A stretch of 64,000 bases of DNA, from contig NZ_CP115463.1 in assembly GCF_027912495.1 (NCBI RefSeq), positions 620,001-684,000 on the forward strand. Reading direction: 5' to 3'. A program made the position numbers and the translations under genes. Positions 44,766 through 52,266 of this stretch are shown here, in pieces. The notes below the pieces were generated by a model that ran no database searches, was not told the origin of the DNA, and saw only the letters and a list, made by a program, of their open reading frames with translations. The stretch's first letter is position 1, and every line of letters begins with the position of its first letter. This DNA comes from Caulobacter sp. NIBR1757 (lineage in GTDB: Bacteria; Pseudomonadota; Alphaproteobacteria; Caulobacterales; Caulobacteraceae).

Positions 44766-45413
44766 GTGACAGATCAAGTGACCGATCCCGAGACCGCTCC
44801 CCCGGTCTGGCCGCCCCAGGTCCGGCCGCTCCTCCCGCCGCCCGAGACGACCGGCGAGGTCCGGCCCCTGACCGCGTTGCAGCAGCGGTTCGTCCAGGAG
44901 TACCGCCTCGACGGCCGCGCCAGCGCCGCCGCCCGCCGCGCCGGCTATGCCCCGGCCTCGGCCCGCTGGAGCGGCTACAAGCTGTTGCGTGATCCCCGGG
45001 TCAAGGCCCTGCTGGCCACGCCCGAGCCCGGCCGGACCACGAGCCTCCATGTCGAATACGCCGCCCTCGAGGAGCTGCGCCGGCTGGCCTTCGCCAACAT
45101 CCTGGACTTCGCCATCGTCCGCCCGGACGGGGCGCTGGAGGTCGACCTCGCCCGCCTGGAACGCGACCGCGCCAGCGCCATCCGCGAAGTCACCCTCGTC
45201 GAACGCACCGACCCCTCCGGCGCCACCACCCGCGTCACCCGCCTGAAACTGGCCGACAAATCCCTGGCCCTGGCGCGGTTCCTGCGGGTGTGCGGCATCG
45301 AGATCGCCGCCCATGAGAAGGGCTGGGCGGAGGGGGTGCAGGAGCTGCTGACCCGGCCGGAGGCGGAGATCGTCGGACGCGCGCGGGATCGGAAGGCGAG
45401 GGGGTGGGGGTGA
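44766..45413 (+). CDS. Terminase small subunit-like protein (intact copy B)
   Basis: 215 residues, GTG start behind GAGAAGAGGA. ALQQRFVQEYRLDGRASAAARRAGYAPASA is a typical phage terminase small subunit N-terminus, the helix-turn-helix AARRAGYAPASARW leading to LLRDPRVKALL. The C-terminal half is a helical oligomerisation region. In phages it recognises packaging sites; here no large subunit, portal or capsid is present, so its role is unknown. Directly followed by an imperfect inverted repeat and the RiPP locus. Confidence 0.85.
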   Translation: MTDQVTDPETAPPVWPPQVRPLLPPPETTGEVRPLTALQQRFVQEYRLDGRASAAARRAGYAPASARWSGYKLLRDPRVKALLATPEPGRTTSLHVEYAALEELRRLAFANILDFAIVRPDGALEVDLARLERDRASAIREVTLVERTDPSGATTRVTRLKLADKSLALARFLRVCGIEIAAHEKGWAEGVQELLTRPEAEIVGRARDRKARGWG

Positions 45414-45420
45414 GGGCAGG

Positions 45421-45450
45421 GAAATCGATATAGTGTCCCCGGGTTTCCGA
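45421..45450. repeat. Left end repeat of island B (imperfect inverted)
   Basis: GATATAGTGTCCCCGGGTTT in this block, reverse-complemented, aligns with the sequence at 51810-51840 (shared AAACCC, GACACTATA and GATTT cores). A weaker version (ACCCGAGGTTTCCGA) follows the decayed terminase copy near 26227. It may mark the left boundary of the inserted RiPP locus. Confidence 0.6.
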
Positions 45451-45539
45451 GGGGGCGATGGCGGTCACGGCAAGGCAGTTAGAATCATCAATCCTAGTCG
45501 ATCGACGCGACGCAACGACTTCCGCTTGGATAGTCGGGA

Positions 45540-45562
45540 TTGACACCGCCCGCCAAGATAAG
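45540..45562 (+). promoter_or_regulatory. Possible promoter of the RiPP operon
   Basis: TTGACA at 45540-45545 is a good -35; GATAAG at 45557-45562, 11 bases on, is a possible -10 in the loose spacing used by Caulobacter sigma-70 promoters. A standard 17-base spacing gives only a weak -10. It lies 50-75 bases upstream of the first precursor gene. Confidence 0.3.
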
Positions 45563-45601
45563 CACTACTTTTCTATTCGCGCTGTGATTGCGCTGGACTT
45601 A

Positions 45602-45612
45602 GGGGGGGGGGG
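45602..45612 (+). repeat. Run of 11 G just before the first precursor start codon
   Basis: Eleven consecutive G residues two bases upstream of the ATG at 45615, over the position of the ribosome-binding site. Such tracts slip easily and are typical contingency loci. Losing one G would put a small upstream frame (from an ATG at 45458) in frame with the precursor; with 11 G they are out of frame. A sequencing homopolymer error is possible. Confidence 0.7.
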
Positions 45613-45614
45613 AC

Positions 45615-45848
45615 ATGGCCGCAATCTCGTTGGACCAATCGGGTCAGATCACGCTTTCCGATGAGCGACTATCGGAGCTGGAAGCTCATTTCATGATGGC
45701 TGGTGGTGATGGGGTCACGACGACGAACTCCCAAATCTGCACCGACACCACCAATGGCGACTGCATAAATTCGTTCAGCTGCAAAAATTCGCGCAACACG
45801 AACTGCACCAATCGACCTGCTTGCGCCATGGATGACGGTATCAGCTGA
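45615..45848 (+). CDS. Cys-rich RiPP precursor peptide with double-glycine leader (1)
   Basis: 77 residues. Leader ISLDQSGQITLSDERLSELE ends in MMAGG at residues 27-31, the usual C39 cleavage site. The following core holds five cysteines at 42, 50, 56, 64 and 70, spaced 8-6-8-6, in Asn/Thr/Asp-rich sequence, and ends MDDGIS. The second precursor at 47191 keeps the same leader signature and spacing. Thioether or other cross-links made by the adjacent radical SAM enzyme are expected by analogy. The ATG follows an 11-G run. Confidence 0.85.
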   Translation: MAAISLDQSGQITLSDERLSELEAHFMMAGGDGVTTTNSQICTDTTNGDCINSFSCKNSRNTNCTNRPACAMDDGIS

Positions 45849-45974
45849 TCACGGCTTAAGTCGGTGGAGGCACGCGCCACACAATTACGCGACGGACGTT
45901 TCATCTAATTACTTAGTATACTTGCTACCAACGACGCTCGTTTCGGGCGAGGCAGGTCTTGAGGGGGAAGTACT

Positions 45975-47126
45975 TTGGAACCAGGGTTGGCAGTGTCGAT
46001 GGACAATGGTCTGATCGGCGGGTTCTCGCCGCACCAGATTGTCGGGGCTGTAACCAATCGTCGTTTCGAGCTCATCCTTCTTCCGACTGAGAAGTGCAAT
46101 CTCCGGTGCACCTATTGCTACGAGGATTTCGCAATCGGTCGGATGTCCGACGAAACACAGTCTGCCATCGAACAGCTGCTTGCGCGGCGGGTGCCCGATT
46201 TACAGCATTTGAACTTCAGTTGGTTTGGCGGTGAACCGTTGGTGGCCAAAGACGTCGTGCTTCGTCTCTCACGGTTCGCTGCTGAGCTGTGTAAACGCCA
46301 TGGCGTTAGGTTTAGCGGCGGCCTCACGACCAATGCAGTCCAACTGACCCCCGAACTTATGGTGCACCTCCTAGACTGCAATCAGAACTTTTTTCAGATC
46401 ACGCTCGATGGCTGGGGCGCCACCCATGACGCCGTCCGCAAGTATGCCAACGGTCGAGGGAGTTTCGATGCGATCTGGCGCAATCTCCGCGCCATCAAGG
46501 CGTTGGAGCGTGAGTTTGAAATCGTTCTTCGCGTCCACGTCAGGCGCGAGAACATCGCTGACCTGGATGAACTCATGCGTCAAGTCGGCGAAGAATTTAG
46601 CGGTGACGAGCGTTTCCGGCTCGACTTCCAGCATCTCCGAGACCTTGGAGGCACAGGCGGCAAGACCATCCAACGACCTGTCACGATGTCCGAGCTCTTC
46701 GAACTGGAGACCCATTTTCGAAGGGTCTTTGCCGAGGCTACGCCGCGCGCCAGACAAAACGGCGATGCGCAGTCATCCGTGAGTATGGAAGCCTTTGCTA
46801 CGCGACTTTCCAGCGAGTCCGCCGGATCGCGTCGGAGTGAAGAGATGGCCGAAGGGGGCGGGTACATCTGCTATGCGGCGAAACCCAACTCCTTGTTGGT
46901 TCGAGCCGACGGGCGATTGGCCAAATGTACCGTCGCTTTCGACGACGACCGCAACACTATAGGCAAGATCAACCCGGATGGGACCCTGACCATCGACAAC
47001 GAAAAATTGGCTCCGTGGGTCCGTGGCTTCATTGATCTCGATGCTGGTAGCCTCGCCTGCCCACTTCAAAGCATGCACCTGGTAGCGCCACGGACGCGCG
47101 CCACGGCCAGCCAGCAGAATGCCTAG
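45975..47126 (+). CDS. Radical SAM peptide maturase (RiPP)
   Basis: 383 residues. The [4Fe-4S] motif CNLRCTYC (C41, C45, C48) is followed by the GGEP box (WFGGEPLV) and the TTNA strand; the TIM-barrel core runs to about residue 250. The C-terminal part has ICYAAKPNSLLVRADGRLAKC, WVRGFIDLD and LACPLQ, resembling a SPASM domain, but the usual final cysteines are missing. I take the TTG start at 45975 because GAGGGGGAAG lies just before it; an ATG eight codons in lacks a ribosome site. It should install C-S or C-C links on the two flanking precursors. Confidence 0.9.
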   Translation: MEPGLAVSMDNGLIGGFSPHQIVGAVTNRRFELILLPTEKCNLRCTYCYEDFAIGRMSDETQSAIEQLLARRVPDLQHLNFSWFGGEPLVAKDVVLRLSRFAAELCKRHGVRFSGGLTTNAVQLTPELMVHLLDCNQNFFQITLDGWGATHDAVRKYANGRGSFDAIWRNLRAIKALEREFEIVLRVHVRRENIADLDELMRQVGEEFSGDERFRLDFQHLRDLGGTGGKTIQRPVTMSELFELETHFRRVFAEATPRARQNGDAQSSVSMEAFATRLSSESAGSRRSEEMAEGGGYICYAAKPNSLLVRADGRLAKCTVAFDDDRNTIGKINPDGTLTIDNEKLAPWVRGFIDLDAGSLACPLQSMHLVAPRTRATASQQNA

Positions 47127-47190
47127 AAGCTGGCATCATCGTTCTACCACTACAACACGCGCCTGAGAGCGCCAACGGAAGGGCCGCAGA

Positions 47191-47427
47191 ATGACTCAAA
47201 GGCCGATTGCGATAGATCAGTTCGGAATGGTTGTGCTGACAGATAGCGACCTAACCCTACTTGAGAATTCGCTGACCCTCGTAGGGGGAGGCGATAGCGA
47301 GGGGTCAGTTAACACCTATTGCAGCGGTAGAAATGACGGCTGCACAAACAAAGTTCAATGCAGGGACACCCAGAATACCGGATGTTCGAACCACAATACC
47401 TGCCCCGCGAACGACAGTATAGGCTGA
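47191..47427 (+). CDS. Cys-rich RiPP precursor peptide with double-glycine leader (2)
   Basis: 78 residues. Leader IAIDQFGMVVLTDSDLTLLE then LVGGG, with cleavage after Gly33 or Gly34. Core cysteines at 44, 51, 57, 65 and 71 (spacing 7-6-8-6) sit in Asn/Thr-rich repeats, and the end NDSIG mirrors MDDGIS of the first precursor. The ATG follows GGAAGGG. It lies between the maturase and exporter genes, so both precursors likely share the maturation machinery but have diverged in core sequence. Confidence 0.85.
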   Translation: MTQRPIAIDQFGMVVLTDSDLTLLENSLTLVGGGDSEGSVNTYCSGRNDGCTNKVQCRDTQNTGCSNHNTCPANDSIG

Positions 47428-47448
47428 ACTCGTGGACGTTTCGTCCTA

Positions 47449-49593
47449 ATGTTCTATGAAAGTGCGGCCGTGCGCCTCCCGCGTAACCTGGAACTTCAGA
47501 TTCAACCTGGTGACTGCGGACTAGTGTGCGCGGCGGCCATGCTCGCCCTCTTTGGAGCGAGGATTGGCGTACAGGACATTCGACGTCATGTCGGCGGCTC
47601 GTCCCGAGGGCTAACGATCCGGCAAGTCCGGGACACCGTCCGGGCCTGCGGTGGCGCGGCCGAAGCGGTTGCGTTCGACCCGACCATTATCGAGCAAATG
47701 CCAATACCCTCTATCCTCCTCCTGCAGCGAGGCCACTACGTTGTCGTAGCGCGGCGCGCCGGCCGGACGCTAACAATCTTCTATCCGGAGTTTGGCTGGG
47801 CGCGCGTGGCGTTCGAATCCCTAACCGGCCAGTTGTCAAAGTTTGCGGTAACGTTGGGGGGCGTCGACTCTACGCTCTTGCCCACCCCATCCAAGCGGCA
47901 GGTGCCACTGGTCATTTTGGCAGCATTGCGGGCCTTCGAGCCGAAGGGGCTCTCGCTGCTTGTGCTGCTTACAGTACTGACTCAGCTTTTACTCCTCTCG
48001 CTTCCGACAGTTACGGCGAAGTTGATCGACAACCAGTCACCCTCCGGCGAGTTCAAGGAATTTGGCGGGGCCACGCTCCTCTATGTTCTTGTTTCGGCCA
48101 TGACCGGCGTTGTTGTAGCGGCTGGAATCTACGTCGCTCAGCGTGTCGCTCGATCTGCCGGCCTCAACATGGGCGATATGCTCTTCACGCGGCTTGGGCG
48201 TAAGGAAAATCGCTGGTTTGAGTCATTACCCACCGATGGGGTCAGAAACGTTGTGGGGTCGGCCGACGGTGTCGTTCGACTCATAAACAACTCATCGGCG
48301 ACGCTGACAATCGCGCTCACCTCACTGATCGTCTCGCTGGCGGCATTGGCACACCTTTCTCCGTGGATCTTGGCAATCTGCCTGCCCTTGATAGCTATAA
48401 CTGGCAGCATAGATTTCTTCGCCGAAAGAGGCCTTCTTGGTGCGTCCGTACGCCTATTCGAAGCGGGCCAACGAAAGGGGCGCTTTATTGGCGACGCCCT
48501 TGCTCAACTCCCCTTGTTTCGTCGGGCAAATAAGCTGAGCGGCTTGAAGGCAAAGTATGTGGAGACCCTACGCGCGTCCGTCGACGCTGAGGCCGGAATT
48601 GCCGTTCGCCGGGCAGCCATCGGCACCGGCTCTAACCTTATCAAGGCCGTTGATCTGCTCTCCTTCTCGTTCCTGGCGTCCATTCTTATGAAGAACGGGC
48701 TGATCACAGTCGGTGGCTTCGTGGCGGCTGGGGCGTATAAGGTCGCACTGACTCAAAGTGTCACGTCACTGATCGGGCTGTACGGCCAAGCAATTTCTTT
48801 TGGCCCCAACATTCGGCAGGCGGACGATCTGTTCATGCCGTACGGGCCCGATGAGCGTTTAGTACAGGATGAAATCACCAGTCTGCCGGGGATCGTGTTT
48901 GAAGCTGTCGATTTCAGGTACAGCCCATTTTCTGAGCTGGTCCTTCGAGACCTCAACCTCGCAGTTCAGCCTGCCGATTTTGTGGTCATCGCAGGTGCCT
49001 CAGGCTGCGGAAAGACAACGATAGCCAGACTGATTTGCGGGTTAGATTCGCCAACGGCCGGCCGCGTCATGGTGGGCGGTCGCGCTGCAGATGGTCAGGC
49101 AGATGTCTCGGCTGTCCTGCAGACCGACAAGCTTTTCGACGCGTCGATCCGCGAAAACGTCGCTCTATTCGATGATCGGATGACTGACGAAGACATAACG
49201 CATGCGCTCGAGACCGTCTGCCTCCTAGACTTCGTCAAACAGCTACCGATGGGGCTTTCGACGAATGTAAGCGAGGCGCGTGGGGGCCTATCGGCCGGGC
49301 AGCGGCAACGCCTTCTACTGGCGCGCGCGGTCGCGTCAAAAGCTAAGATCCTTATCTTGGACGAAGCTACGTCGAATGTGGACGTCGAAACCGAAGCCGT
49401 CATTCTGACTCGGCTGAGAACTACAGGCGCAACAATCGTTCTGATTGCTCATCGGCCGGACGCGTGGAAGAGCGCTGATCGGATATACGATCTAGTAACT
49501 GGATCGTTGGTGTTGCGCGAAAACTCGTCAGACACCGTCTCGTATTCGCAAGCTGTTGAAAATCTAGTTCAGCGCCATGCTCGCCAGCACTGA
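47449..49593 (+). CDS. Peptidase-containing ABC exporter (C39 PCAT)
   Basis: 714 residues. N-terminal C39 protease (QPGDCGLVCAAAML with catalytic Cys at about residue 25, and GHYVVV with His about 105), then a six-helix transmembrane domain (about 165-440), and an ATP-binding domain with Walker A ASGCGKTT, signature LSAGQRQRL and Walker B ILILDEATSNVD. Such proteins cut the leader after the double glycine and export the core. It is the natural partner of the two GG-leader peptides. The ATG at 47449 has a weak ribosome site; coupled to the preceding gene by short spacing. Confidence 0.92.
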   Translation: MFYESAAVRLPRNLELQIQPGDCGLVCAAAMLALFGARIGVQDIRRHVGGSSRGLTIRQVRDTVRACGGAAEAVAFDPTIIEQMPIPSILLLQRGHYVVVARRAGRTLTIFYPEFGWARVAFESLTGQLSKFAVTLGGVDSTLLPTPSKRQVPLVILAALRAFEPKGLSLLVLLTVLTQLLLLSLPTVTAKLIDNQSPSGEFKEFGGATLLYVLVSAMTGVVVAAGIYVAQRVARSAGLNMGDMLFTRLGRKENRWFESLPTDGVRNVVGSADGVVRLINNSSATLTIALTSLIVSLAALAHLSPWILAICLPLIAITGSIDFFAERGLLGASVRLFEAGQRKGRFIGDALAQLPLFRRANKLSGLKAKYVETLRASVDAEAGIAVRRAAIGTGSNLIKAVDLLSFSFLASILMKNGLITVGGFVAAGAYKVALTQSVTSLIGLYGQAISFGPNIRQADDLFMPYGPDERLVQDEITSLPGIVFEAVDFRYSPFSELVLRDLNLAVQPADFVVIAGASGCGKTTIARLICGLDSPTAGRVMVGGRAADGQADVSAVLQTDKLFDASIRENVALFDDRMTDEDITHALETVCLLDFVKQLPMGLSTNVSEARGGLSAGQRQRLLLARAVASKAKILILDEATSNVDVETEAVILTRLRTTGATIVLIAHRPDAWKSADRIYDLVTGSLVLRENSSDTVSYSQAVENLVQRHARQH

Positions 49594-49620
49594 CCTGACC
49601 TGAGTCGAGAGTACTGTTGG

Positions 49621-51687
49621 ATGATCTCCTGGATTCTAGCCCTGGCTCTACAAAGTGCGCCTTGCCAGGGTGGCCCGGCGCCGGCGGAATCTGATCAGGA
49701 AGCTGAGCCGGGCCTCGTTACCGAAGTTGAAATCAAGGGCGTAGAGCCCGGCGCAAAAGGCGAGATAGACAAGCGAACCTACGTTGTCAGCAATGACCCC
49801 CAAGCCCAAACATCCAACGCCTTGGAAATTCTCGGCAAGTTGCCGTCTGTCAGCGTTTCCGGGAGTGGTCGAGTACAGCTGCTGGGAAACAGCGACGTAA
49901 CAATCTTGATAGACGGCAAGCGGCCAGTGAATGCCGATGCCTTGCTCAAGTCTCTCCCGGCCAGCCAGATTGGCAGCGTTGAGGTCATGACCAACCCCTC
50001 CGCCGATTACAGCGCGAGCGGCACAGCCGGCATCATCAACATCGTTACCCGCAAGCGGACCACACCTGGTCTCACAGGCTCTACTTCTGCCACCGTAAAT
50101 AGCTTGGGTGGGGCACAGTTTTCGTTGGCCCCCTCGCTGACCAGAGGCCGATGGACAGTGGATGGCTCGCTTGGTTTGGCGTCCGAGAAAGGCGAGGGCT
50201 CAGCCCATATCAGTCGTGAGGTTTTTCCCTCAGCTGGCGGCCTCTCGATGCTTCTGGAGCAAAGCGAGCGTACCAAGAGCGAAGAAACGCGCGGCCGGCT
50301 GTCGGGGCGACTTTCGTATCGGCCAAACACCAAGGATACTTGGACGGTTTCGGTCGAAGCCGTTAAGCGCGTCGGGGATCAGCAGATTTCTAGTCGGGCT
50401 GTAGGCTACGAACAGTTCGAGCAGCGCAGCGAACGGCCGGACGATTCTCTCAGCGCACGGGTCGGCTTAGACTACGAGCACAGCGGCGCCACAGAGGGCG
50501 AAACGCTCAAAGCATCAGTCACTGCAGACTACCTCGACTGGGACCTGGAGAGTTTGGTGCATGTGAACCTCGCTGATCCGTCATCCGCCGACAGCCGATA
50601 TCGCGTTTCCTCGGCCATTAAGACCCGCAATAGCGCTTTGAAATTTGACTACGGCAGGCCGTTCGGCACTGACGCCAGCTTTTCAAGCGGCGCCGTCCTT
50701 GAGTACAGTAGTGAGGAGACCACCCAATCACTTGATATTCTTTCGGGAGTCGGGCCTAGCCCTGCCTCTGAAGACCGAGTGGTCGGAACTCGCGTTATCG
50801 GAGCGGTCTACACCACAGCACAATTTCCGCTCGCGATGTGGACCGTGAAGCCCGGCGCCCGCATTGAGCACAGTAGGCTTGATTTTTCCTCAGACGCGGG
50901 GGCGGCAGACATTAGCGATCTGTCGGTGTTTCCGAGTCTCCACCTCAGGCGGTCCGTCGGCGAGCATTTTCAGGTCAATCTCAGTTACTCAAGGCGGATC
51001 AGCCGTCCCGACGTACAAAAACTCAACCCGTACCTAATCGTTACGAGTGAAACGACAGCGAGGATCGGCAACCCGGATCTTGAGCCCGAGTATACAAACT
51101 CCGTAGAGTTAAGGGTGGAGTATGCGAAGGACACGTTCAGCGCAGACGTAACCGTGTACGATCGAAACACGTCAGACGTATGGGCTCAGTATACGTCAGT
51201 CGCCCCAGGCGGCCTAACACTTACAAGCTACAAGAACGCAGGCGAGCGGAACGAGCGAGGGGCGGAAATTGCCCTTAGAGGCAGCGTCGACGAACGATGG
51301 AAATATTCTGCGTCTCTGAATTTGTTCAGCAATAGACAACGTGTTCCACAGGGCGGCGAGCGCGATGATTTCACTTGGTCTTCCAATGCTCAGCTCGACT
51401 ATCGCACCCAGAGCATCGAGGGACGAAAGCCCGATGAGCTCCAGCTCTCGGTGAGCTATTTCGGCCCCCAAGTGTTCTATGAAGCCGAGATTTCCTCCTT
51501 CGCGCGAGCAGACTTCACCTGGCGGCACCCCTTCAACAATCGTGTCTCGGGAGTGCTAACTGTGGGAGACATTTTCAACAGCACCGGGATCACAACGAGG
51601 ATTAGCACAGTAGGCCTGACCGAGGAGACGGTGAGCCGCACTGCCGGTACGACGGTGAGGTTTTCTCTGGTGCTGAGACTGAACTAA
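49621..51687 (+). CDS. TonB-dependent outer-membrane receptor of the RiPP island
   Basis: 688 residues, beginning MISWILALALQSAPCQGG (short signal), then a plug with SDVTILIDGKRPV and EVMTNPSADYSASGTAGIINIVTRK, and a barrel with numerous aromatic strands ending SLVLRLN. It is a paralogue of the receptor at 41928, about 5.5 kb away. Position directly after the exporter suggests it takes the matured product back in, confers self-protection, or ferries a metallated product across the outer membrane. AT-richer than the neighbouring backbone. Confidence 0.88.
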   Translation: MISWILALALQSAPCQGGPAPAESDQEAEPGLVTEVEIKGVEPGAKGEIDKRTYVVSNDPQAQTSNALEILGKLPSVSVSGSGRVQLLGNSDVTILIDGKRPVNADALLKSLPASQIGSVEVMTNPSADYSASGTAGIINIVTRKRTTPGLTGSTSATVNSLGGAQFSLAPSLTRGRWTVDGSLGLASEKGEGSAHISREVFPSAGGLSMLLEQSERTKSEETRGRLSGRLSYRPNTKDTWTVSVEAVKRVGDQQISSRAVGYEQFEQRSERPDDSLSARVGLDYEHSGATEGETLKASVTADYLDWDLESLVHVNLADPSSADSRYRVSSAIKTRNSALKFDYGRPFGTDASFSSGAVLEYSSEETTQSLDILSGVGPSPASEDRVVGTRVIGAVYTTAQFPLAMWTVKPGARIEHSRLDFSSDAGAADISDLSVFPSLHLRRSVGEHFQVNLSYSRRISRPDVQKLNPYLIVTSETTARIGNPDLEPEYTNSVELRVEYAKDTFSADVTVYDRNTSDVWAQYTSVAPGGLTLTSYKNAGERNERGAEIALRGSVDERWKYSASLNLFSNRQRVPQGGERDDFTWSSNAQLDYRTQSIEGRKPDELQLSVSYFGPQVFYEAEISSFARADFTWRHPFNNRVSGVLTVGDIFNSTGITTRISTVGLTEETVSRTAGTTVRFSLVLRLN

Positions 51688-51809
51688 GTCCTTCTTGAAC
51701 CAGTGCAATCCAATTGCATTCATCCGCGACTGGCCGGCGGCGGCACCAATCCTATTGACATCAGCCGTGTAGCACGGAAGCGGCAGGATTGCTCACGGCG
51801 CATTGCCGA

Positions 51810-51840
51810 GGGGAAAACCCAGCGACACTATACTGATTTT
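51810..51840. repeat. Right end repeat of island B (imperfect inverted)
   Basis: AAAACCCAGCGACACTATA then CTGATTTT pairs with the complement of 45421-45450. A related GACA...GATTCTGAC sequence precedes the other transposase remnant near 28464-28481. It may belong to the transposase's own recognition sequence rather than to the RiPP locus. Confidence 0.6.
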
Positions 51841-51872
51841 GACACCCGCCGCCCCTTCCGGCCGCCTCTCGG

Positions 51873-52240
51873 AATGGCCAGACTATCCCCGCGTTGTCGT
51901 CCCGGGCGTGCCGCATCACGTCACCCAGCGCGGCAATCGGCGGCTGCCGACCTTCTTTGGCGATGACGATTACCGGGCCTATCGCGAGCTGCTGGCGGAG
52001 GGCTGCAAGGCGGCCAGGGTTGATATCCTGGCCTACTGCCTGATGCCCAATCATGTGCATCTGGTGCTGACGCCGACGTCAGAGGATGGTTTGCGCGCCG
52101 CCCTGGCCGATGCACACCGCCGCTATTCCCGCAGGATCAACCTTCGCGAGGGCTGGACCGGCTATCTGTGGCAGGGGCGCTTTGCCTCGGCGCCGATGGA
52201 CGAGCGGCATCTGCCGGCCGCCTGTCGCTACGTCGAGCTC
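51873..52240 (+). pseudogene. REP-associated (RAYT, Y1/IS200-like) transposase, truncated (copy 2)
   Basis: An ATG at 51873 with MARLS then an extra C shifts the frame (copy 1 shows the normal codons), after which PRVVVPGVPHHVTQRGN, FGDDDYRAYRELLAEGCK, NHVHLVLTP and the intact REGWTGYLWQGRFASAPMD continue in another frame. The alignment to copy 1 stops at CRYVEL and the sequence runs straight into the tail of the GST gene on the other strand. Catalytic HVH is preserved, so it died by frameshift and truncation. Confidence 0.8.
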
Positions 52241-52266
52241 GGGGAGACTTCGCGCCGCCGGCCGGC

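Noticed and set aside
45458..45664. Small frame upstream of the first precursor
   Set aside because: The second precursor starts directly at its own leader with no comparable extension, so I do not call it a gene; noted only for its relation to the G tract.
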